Assembly (NCBI GenBank): GCA_028829895.1
Contig: CM054179.1
Location: 112,917,721-112,981,720, forward strand
Direction: 5' to 3'
Source: Sinotaia quadrata
Lineage: Eukaryota; Mollusca; Gastropoda; Architaenioglossa; Viviparidae
DNA length: 64,000 bases
Shown here: piece after piece, positions 52,901 to 61,900 of the stretch
Position numbering within the stretch: position 1 is the stretch's first letter
Layout of the letters: the number at the start of each line of letters is the position of its first letter
Translations under genes and position numbers: made by a program
The notes under the pieces: generated by a model
What the model saw: the letters and a program-made list of their open reading frames with translations, nothing else
The model's database searches: none
Told to the model about the DNA's origin: nothing

Positions 52901-55900
52901 TTTGTAATTTTCTTTTTTAAACAAGCTTTTCATTTTGCCACCTTTATAATTAAAGAAAATAATTAAAATAAAATCACATAATTTATTTTATATAATTTAA
53001 ATTATACTAACCTAATTTTAGTGTTTTAAAAACCTTTTATATTTATTTTGTTTTAGGTTTATCTTGTAAAGTATCAAAATGTCAGTTTATAGATGGAAAA
53101 ATGGAGGTTTATGTTGACTAAATATGATTTATGTACAATTTAAAATGTCATTGAACTAATATTAACTTATTTTTTAATATGTATATATACACATACAAAT
53201 AGATGCATTGAAAAAGTGGACTTGGTTGTATTGTTTGCTTTCATCTGATATTGCTTTGCTGCAACTTTTTTTTTTATCATTTCCTCTTGTTTCTGATGTT
53301 TCTTTCTTGTACAATGCCTGTAAAACAGGCCACAATCTTTCCTACTCTCTTAACTCTTAGTTTTATTGTAAAATTTTTATATTACTCTCACTGCTTTATT
53401 TCAAATTTATGTCAGCTGTCTCCTACATAGAATCATATTGATCACAATTCTGCCATCTGATGAGGTCTTGGTAATAATTAATAAATGTAAGACTTAAAAA
53501 ATTTAATGTGAAAAATTGGAGGTTATTGTTATATGATATTCAGAGTTACATATGTTCACTTATGCAATCTTTCACATAAGTCCAATACATGCATTAAATT
53601 TTTGATTTAGAAAATTTTATATTACATATTATTAATATTAACCTATTTCTTCCAAAAGATAACTACAGTTACTGCATAATTCTGCAATACAGTAAAATTA
53701 TTTTGTTGATAGAGTTTGAATGATAGATGGAGTAGGTCAAATTCTGACTTACATAAATATCAACGTTCATTGATTTTATGAAACATTTACATAATTTGGA
53801 GAGTGAATGTGTCTTCACACACACACATGCACACACACACGTGCACACATTTGAGTGTGTTATTTCTAAAGAGTCTAACTATAATTAATCTGTCCAAATC
53901 ACAAATAATGGCTAACAGAATTTGCAAGAAATATAACTCAATAAAATGATTTGTAATTTTAAAATTGTTTACATTAAAAATGTTAATTCATTGTTGTTCC
54001 ACAATACTATGGGGGAGGTGTGTGTGTGTGGATTATAATTAAATGTCAAGTCATAGAGAAAATGTGCTTGGTTTTAAAACAAATTAGTTATCTACAATAA
54101 ATAGTATTGTAATAACTTCACCATATTGTATATATGATAATGTTAAAAGTAAAATTTTATTTTTAATGTAGTGAAGCAAATCATATATGTATATAGTTTA
54201 TAATTAAATATGATAACTCAGGACTAGGCCTGCATATTAGAATAAAGATTTATGTGTAATTAAAAAAGAAAAAAACATTAGGTTTTAATTATGAACATTT
54301 TTTAAGGGAGTGGAAGTGGACAATAATGTAGACTATATTAACTTAGAGTTTATAAAATACATATCACTGTGTCACCTAAATTAGCTTACAGCCAATATTA
54401 ACTTATAGTTTATAAAATACATATCACTGTGTCACCTAAATTAGCTTACAGCTATGATACGGTTATCCTCAGTGTGAATACAACAGCCTGAATGAATGAC
54501 TGAGGAAAGTATTGACTAAATTCAAATGAGACCTAAATTAAAGCAGCCAGAAGTAACATTTGTTTACATTAAGAGGTGCTTTATGTATAAAAACCAGCAG
54601 TCCTCAATAGCTGCCTGGTGCATGGTATGAATTATTAATGAGAGCCCCCTGAGTGAAGAGCACAAATTTGAATGTGTTGTCTTGCAGTAAAAGAGTAAAT
54701 GTTTGGCATTTCGCCATATGCTTTCTCTGACCACTTGTAGTTTCGAGTAGCATTTTATTATGCTGTTTGTGTGCTATTTTACGCATGCATGACAGGGATT
54801 ATAGAAAATTCATTCAATTTGATTACTTATTTAAATGTAAATTCATGCATAATTCATGAAGAGAAAACCATTGATTATTCATTTCTGATTCCTGCTTTAC
54901 TAGAAAAAGAAATGACTGCATCAGTAACTGAGTTCAGAGATATTCCCTAAAAATGCTGCTGTTTGGTGTATTGTTTCTTTCTTAATCATCCTGTACCATG
55001 GTAGATAGAGAATTTTTTCTTGAATTGTTTAAGTAAAATTCTAAAGAAAGTTTATCTTAAACAAGAAAAAAATTATTACATGTAATACATATATTTGAAG
55101 AGAGAGAGATGTGTGTGTTTGGCCTCTTTTTTAGAAACATTTGTTTTCTTTTCTGGGGGAGAGTGGAGACTTTAACCATATAATATGAATGCACTTGCTT
55201 TCATTATGAATATTTTATAATTCTGGATTACAAAGTAGACTCAGAATATTTTTTTTATTAATTTAAACTGTTATGCAATCCAGTCTATCAAAACCAAGTA
55301 CTGGCACTGTTGGTAGAAAACTTGTTTTACTTTTTAAAAAGTGGCTCTGTTTATTGGTATTGACTGGTTATTGATAAGTGTTATTGTGATCGCTATTCTT
55401 TTAAATTATTTTGGTTGGGTTAAATTAAGAAGCTCAGTAGACCCGTAGAAGAAAAGATTGTCAAAATTAATAAGGTTTGTTTCACTTTTAGCAGAAAATG
55501 TTCTCTTGATTTCATAATATTTTAGTATGTGTCATTAAATGTTTAATAGTAATATTCATGATGCGATGTTTGAATTTTAAATGATGTGTTTTTACAGTTT
55601 TAATTTTGCAGTGATGGTTTCTCATTAATATCATTTTTTCATTTGTAGAGTTCCTCAGTATTATTCCAATTTTTACTTCAATGTGATGTTGCAATTAGTT
55701 TGCAAGTAAAAATTGGAATGATTTGCCTATTGTTATTTTTTTAAAAATTTTATTGTTGTATTAATTTTAGTGTATGTGTGTGTGTGTGAATGATAGTGAC
55801 CAAATATAAAATGAAAACCTTAACATTAATAATAGTTTTGTACATACAAATTGTAATAACTAAGAATTGATATTTTAAATATGTCTTATCTATTTATGCA

Positions 55901-58900
55901 GTTGTATGATAGAGTTCTTAAAATGTTTGAGTAATTTACTGCTTTTAAATTGCTGTTGGAAATATTTATTACGTTAAGTAAAAGAATCTATGTAATTAAA
56001 TCAGAAAGCTTTGAATCTGAGATTTCATTTTCTAATTTCCTTTAGTGTGAGTGTGGCACTGGAATAGTAATTAGTATTGATTATATTTCTTTATATATTG
56101 TAAGAAGTATATAATATTTTAAAATAATATTTATATATAGATAGAGACTATTATGCTGTTGTGTATATCTTATAATTATATAGGTATTCAGATTAGGCAT
56201 AAAACTTCCATTTTAAAATAGGGCAAGTGGGGTGCGATTTCCTGTTTGGGAGAGTTGTGTTATCACATCATGTTGATCTATACGAATTATGGTATTGTAA
56301 AAACCACAACAATTGTATTTGTAGGCATAATTATGTAAATAATTCTTAGACGGGTTTTGCATTATTTCAGTGTCTGTACACAGCCTTTGTCTGGCTTCTT
56401 AAGTTTGCTTTAGCCTTTTCTTGATGAATAAGCAATGAGCCCATCATGTTTCAACATCTTGACAGCTGCAGTTATTCTGTCCTTCTCTCATACATGTGTA
56501 ATGAGGACATTTGCAAATAAGTGCTATTTGGATCACTTGCAGTGCAAAAACTAAAGGGTGGGGTTGGCTATCATCTGCGGGGAAATACTGATGTAAAACT
56601 TCTGTTGAATTTCAGTTGTAGACAGTTTGGGCAGTTGTGTGTGTAGGGCAAACACAGATGATACTGATAGTAAAGATTTACGAAAAAAAAATCCATTCTA
56701 CTATAGTATTTTACATGGCATGAGTGTTGCAGTAGATAATACTAAATTTTTTACTTTGCTGATATGAAACAAAGAAAGCCGTACATTATTACGTTATAGG
56801 GTATTGGCAAGTATTGTTTCCAAAATTAAATGAATTTAGAGAAGATAATTATAATTGTTATTGTGTTAGAACAACGTAATTTTTTTTAATGGTACATTTC
56901 ATTATTTTTAAATTATGCAATAAAATTAAACCATTTTAATTTTACAGAGTGCACATAGTTTAACTGATTTTAACTGCATAGACATCTTGAAGAATTTGAT
57001 GCAGAATAGTGGTTTTGTTAGTCTAACTTTCTTAGTGACATGTTTTTTCCTGATGCACAGTCATTACAGTAATTACTACACAAACATTAGAGTATTTAAA
57101 GTAAATCAAAAACAGAAGAAAAATGTATAAATAAAATAAAATGCAAGTTAAGAAACCCCCAACTTAAAACTAAGAGGTACATTTATAAAAAAAAACTATT
57201 CGTAACTTGTGTATTAAATTAAGTGAACATGTATGTGTTTGTAACACATAGTAATCACTTTTTGTAACAGAATTCAGAGTCTATTGGCAGCTCACTCAGT
57301 GCTGGTGGAGCAGTCATGCAGCAGCTACAACAACTCCTGCCGCAACAACTACCAATAAATATGTCCACCACTGGCATCATCATTCAGAACCAATATGGTC
57401 AACAGGCAGTGGTGAGTATTCACCACTAAGCATTTCTAAGTGTCAACAGACAGTGGCATATACTCACTTGTAAACATTTCTGTGTCAAAAGGCAATGGTG
57501 AGTACTCACTAATAAGCATTTCTGTGTCAAAAGGCTGGTGAGTACTCACCAATAAGCATTTCTAAGTGTGTCAAATAGATTTCTATTACTGAACATATTT
57601 TTCCATTGGAGCAAGATAAATTCTTCACTCAGAGTTGTAATGAAAGTCCATATCAGTAACCCTTCTTTATCATAAACAACATATACATTCACTAGAATTT
57701 ATGGTAGATGTGTTAATTAGGATCTACATTCAAAAAGAAATAAGCCTGTCAGACTTGCTCCTTATCACTTCATTGAGTTATTTCTCTTTTTACATTTCAT
57801 TTTGACTTTTGAGCAGTCAGTAAATAATATATTTTTTATTGAAAAGTTATCTGTTCTTTCTCTTAAAGTCTGGCATTGTAGTGGTTAAAAGCAGAAAACA
57901 ATCTGAGGAAAAAATATCACATTCCATGAAATCATTACTATTTTAGGTCACTCTAAGTATAAGAATGATGTATGATATTTTAATTTCGAATTACTTTTCT
58001 ACTGAAAATGGTTGGGTTTAAGAAGTACCATTACATCACCCTTCAAGTGATATGAAGTGAGTTAGTCTTGTAGCTCTGTGTGAAGGACACAGTGGGAGTA
58101 CACCAGCACTGAAGTACTATTTCTTCCAGTAAAAATAAGATTATCATGATGTTTATTACTTCAAAATTATTAGAGGGCTCAGAGGGCTCACAACATTCAT
58201 ATCCATTACAATCATTTCTTATTCATCACTTCATCCATAGATAAAAAAGAAAAAGTGAAACAGATCATTAACATTCAGTACGAATTACAATATCATCCAT
58301 TATGCTTATTCATATTGTGTTTTACTCAGCAGTAGATACCATATTTCTGAGAAGACAAACAAGGATTTGTTCAAGTAGATGCCAGTTTTTGCAAGATATT
58401 ACATTACCATGAAAAACATTTTAGTTTTTATGCAACAACTATGGTATCTGTTAGTTATTTCACTTAAAAGCAGTTACTTTCTGTAGCTTGCAGAAGCATT
58501 CATATTTTCTGTATGTTGACAATGTTTAAGAGGAATACATTTTTAGTTAGCTGGCACAAAAAAATATTAAAATTGGAGATATAACTTGGCAAACGGTCAT
58601 TTAAAAATTTCCTTTTAGAAGACTCCCGTTGCATATTGCTGATTCTTATAACAGCTGCTGTTTCAGAACCCTGAAATATGCTATTGTTTGAGATTCATGT
58701 AATTGCTGCTATTTCAGAACCCAGAAATATGCTTTTGTTTGAGATTCGTGTAGCTGCTGCTGTTTCAGAACCCTGAAATATGCTATTGTTTGAGATTCAT
58801 GTAATTGCTGCTATTTCAGAACTCTGAAATATGCTCTTGTTTCAGATTCCTGTAATTGCTGCTATTTCAGAACCCTGAAATATGCTCTTGTTTCAGATTC

Positions 58901-61900
58901 CTGTAATTGCTGCTGTTTCAGAACCCTGAAATATGCTCTTGTTTCAGATTCCTGTAATTGCTGCTGTTTCAGAACCCTGAAATATGCTCTTGTTTCAGAT
59001 TCCTGTAATTGCTGCTGTTTCAGAACCCTGAAATATGCTCTTGTTTCAGATTCCTGTAATTGCTGCTGTTTCAGAACCCTGAAATATGCTCTTGTTTCAG
59101 ATTCCTGTAATTGCTGCTGTTTCACAACCCTGAAATATGCTCTTGTTTCAGATTCCTGTAATTGCTGCTGTTTCAGAACCCTGAAATATGCTCTTGTTTC
59201 AGATTCCTGTAATTGCTGCTGTTTCAGAACCCTGAAATATGCTCTTGTTTCAGATTCCTGTAATTGCTGCTGTTTCAGAACCCTGAAATATGCTCTTGTT
59301 TCAGATTCCTGTAATTGCTGCTGTTTCAGAACCCTGAAATATGCTCTTGTTTCAGATTCCTGTAATTGCTGCTGTTTCACAACCCTGAAATATGCTCTTG
59401 TTTCAGATTCCTGTAATTGCTGCTGTTTCAGAACCCTGAAATATGCTCTTGTTTCAGATTCCTGTAATTGCTGCTGTTTCAGAACCCTGAAATATGCTCT
59501 TGTTTCAGATTCCTGTAATTGCTGCTGTTTCAGAACTCTGAAATATGCTCTTGTTTCAGATTCCTGTAACTGCAACTCTGCCAGCTGGAATCTCTCTCAC
59601 TACACAGGACCTGCAGATAATTCAGCAGCAACTGTTACAGCAAGTACAACAGAACCAGCTACAACAACAGCAAGTACAGCAAAACCAGCTACAACAGCAG
59701 CAGGTACAAAATCAGGTTTAACAGCAGTAATATCAGAAGAAATTCCAGACATAATGAAGTATGAACTAGACCAAGTGAGAAGTATGAGCTAGTTTCATAG
59801 ATTGATGTATGAATTAAATTATGTGAAGTATGAATTTCAAATTTCAGAGAGCCTGAAGTTTGAATTAAATATGTATTAAATATAAACTAGTTTCAGAGAC
59901 CTAAGTACAAATTAAACTGGGTATTAAGTATGAACTAGTTCCAGAGATTGATGTTTGAATTAAATCATGTGTTAAGTGTGAACTTGATTCAGGGATTGAC
60001 ATATGAATTAAATCATGTGTTAAGCATGAACTAGTTTCAAGGATTGATATATGAATTGTGTTAAGAACGAATTAATTTCAGAGATTGACGTTTGAATTAA
60101 ATCATGCGTAAAGTCTGGGCTAATTTCATTTATTGAAGTAGTAAACTAGATCACATGTGAAGTAAGTATTGATTTCAGAACTATATAAAACATGGCTAGA
60201 TAAACTATACAGTATGAAAGGTTTGAAGCATAGAATATAAAATAGTTTTAGATATTTGAAATATTAGCTAGATTGATCTTGATGTATAAAACAAAATGTA
60301 TCAAATAGTTTCAAACATTCAAAGTATGAACTAGATCAAGTGCAGTTAACTCAAAATGGAGGAAGAAAACAGAAAAGATAGATAAAAGGAGCTTAAATGT
60401 TTATCCATGGCAAAATACTGAGTGGTCACAAAGCATCGTTTATACCTAGATGTTTGAAAATGCATGATTAAATTTTGTATTAAAAGTTCTTTGGAGTGAA
60501 TTGTATTTGTTCATCATGATTTTCATTGAACTTACAATCAACTATGTTTAGATCCAAGCTGACCAACAGGCCCGGCAGCAGATTAGCATTTCCCAGGCAC
60601 AAGGCACTATACAACTTGCCATTCCTACCACTGCTGTCAGTGTCTCAGGAGGCGTCACAATCAGCCAAAGTCCTCAGCAGGCCACACTGCAGACAGTCCA
60701 GATTCCTGCTTCAGCATTGCAGGCTCAAGGGTTGCAGGGTTTGCAGCAGATTGTATTGGTGAACCCTGCCCAGCTTAGTTCACTTCAGCCACAGCTTTTG
60801 GTGCCAAACCAGGTATATGGATAGGTTTTGGGGTATATGTATAGGTTTTGGTATCAAACCAGGTATATGGATAGGTTTTGGTATGAAACCAGGTATATAG
60901 ATAGGTTTTGGTGCCAAACCAGGTATATAGATATGTTTTGGTATCAAACCAGGTATATGGATAGGTTTTGGTGCCAAACCAGGTATATGGATAGGTTTTG
61001 GTGCCAAACCAGGTATATGGATAGGTTTTGGTGCCAAACCAGATGTGTTGATTATGATAGCTTTTGTTGTACTTTGGGTCAATTTGGGAAACTTTGGCCA
61101 TTACAAAACCATTCTTAAATTCAGAAAGTGGACTACACCTTCGAAAAATACAACTTCATTGGCTGAAATCTTTGATATCTATTGTGACTGTTCAAATATG
61201 ATTCTCACAATTGCAAGTCTGACACATGCTTTACTGCATCTTGTATATATGACTTTAAAACATTGGCCGTGAAGTGATCTTTCATAACTTATCATGGCAA
61301 AAAATTATTTTTCTGCAAAGTTATGTATAAATGTAATGAAATATTATATTTTCCTTGATTTTGATTTATTGTCCTCAAATTATATTTCTAAAGCTGGTCA
61401 TACTTTCAAGGCAAACTGTACTGCAGTGTATAGTGGGTTTGTCTAAAATAGTAAAAGTAAAGCATTGAAGAAGACGTATGAAAATGTATTATGGTTGATT
61501 CAAATAATTGTGCATGATGCGATGTGATAATTATGATTTCTCTAAATATCTTTTGAAAATCATTATTTTAGAGGGTATGTACTCCTTTCCTTTATTTTCC
61601 GTGTTTTTCAAACTCTGACAGATTTACTACCTAGAGCTGAAGCAATAAAATTTATACCTAATAGTAGTAAAATCTAACTGAGATACTTGTTCACTGAAAT
61701 TCTCTCTCTTAAGATGTCCATCTTCTGCGTAAAATTAGTAAAAGTATTTCGCTGGCATGTGACTAAAAGTAGAGTTGTGAGGTAGTAGAAGTTAAATGTT
61801 CTTTGCGTTTGTTTCCCTTGTCAGCATAATACTGGACCAATACCAGTTTTGCAAGGTCTTCCAACTGCTATAATGACCCAAGCGCAGCCTACCTCACAGC

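Noticed and set aside
58633..59573. CRISPR-like regular spacing
   Set aside because: The units are contiguous and near identical with no unique spacers, and the DNA is animal nuclear.
58862..59575. 237-codon open frame on the minus strand made of a repeated 17-residue unit
   Set aside because: The 51-bp minisatellite is a multiple of three and happens to lack stops in this frame. The frame ends with the array, and the plus strand carries the real exon and acceptor.
60775..61118. Several overlapping open frames on both strands with periodic 10-residue repeats
   Set aside because: All arise from the 30-bp repeat at the exon 5 donor. None extends into unique, protein-like sequence except the true exon.
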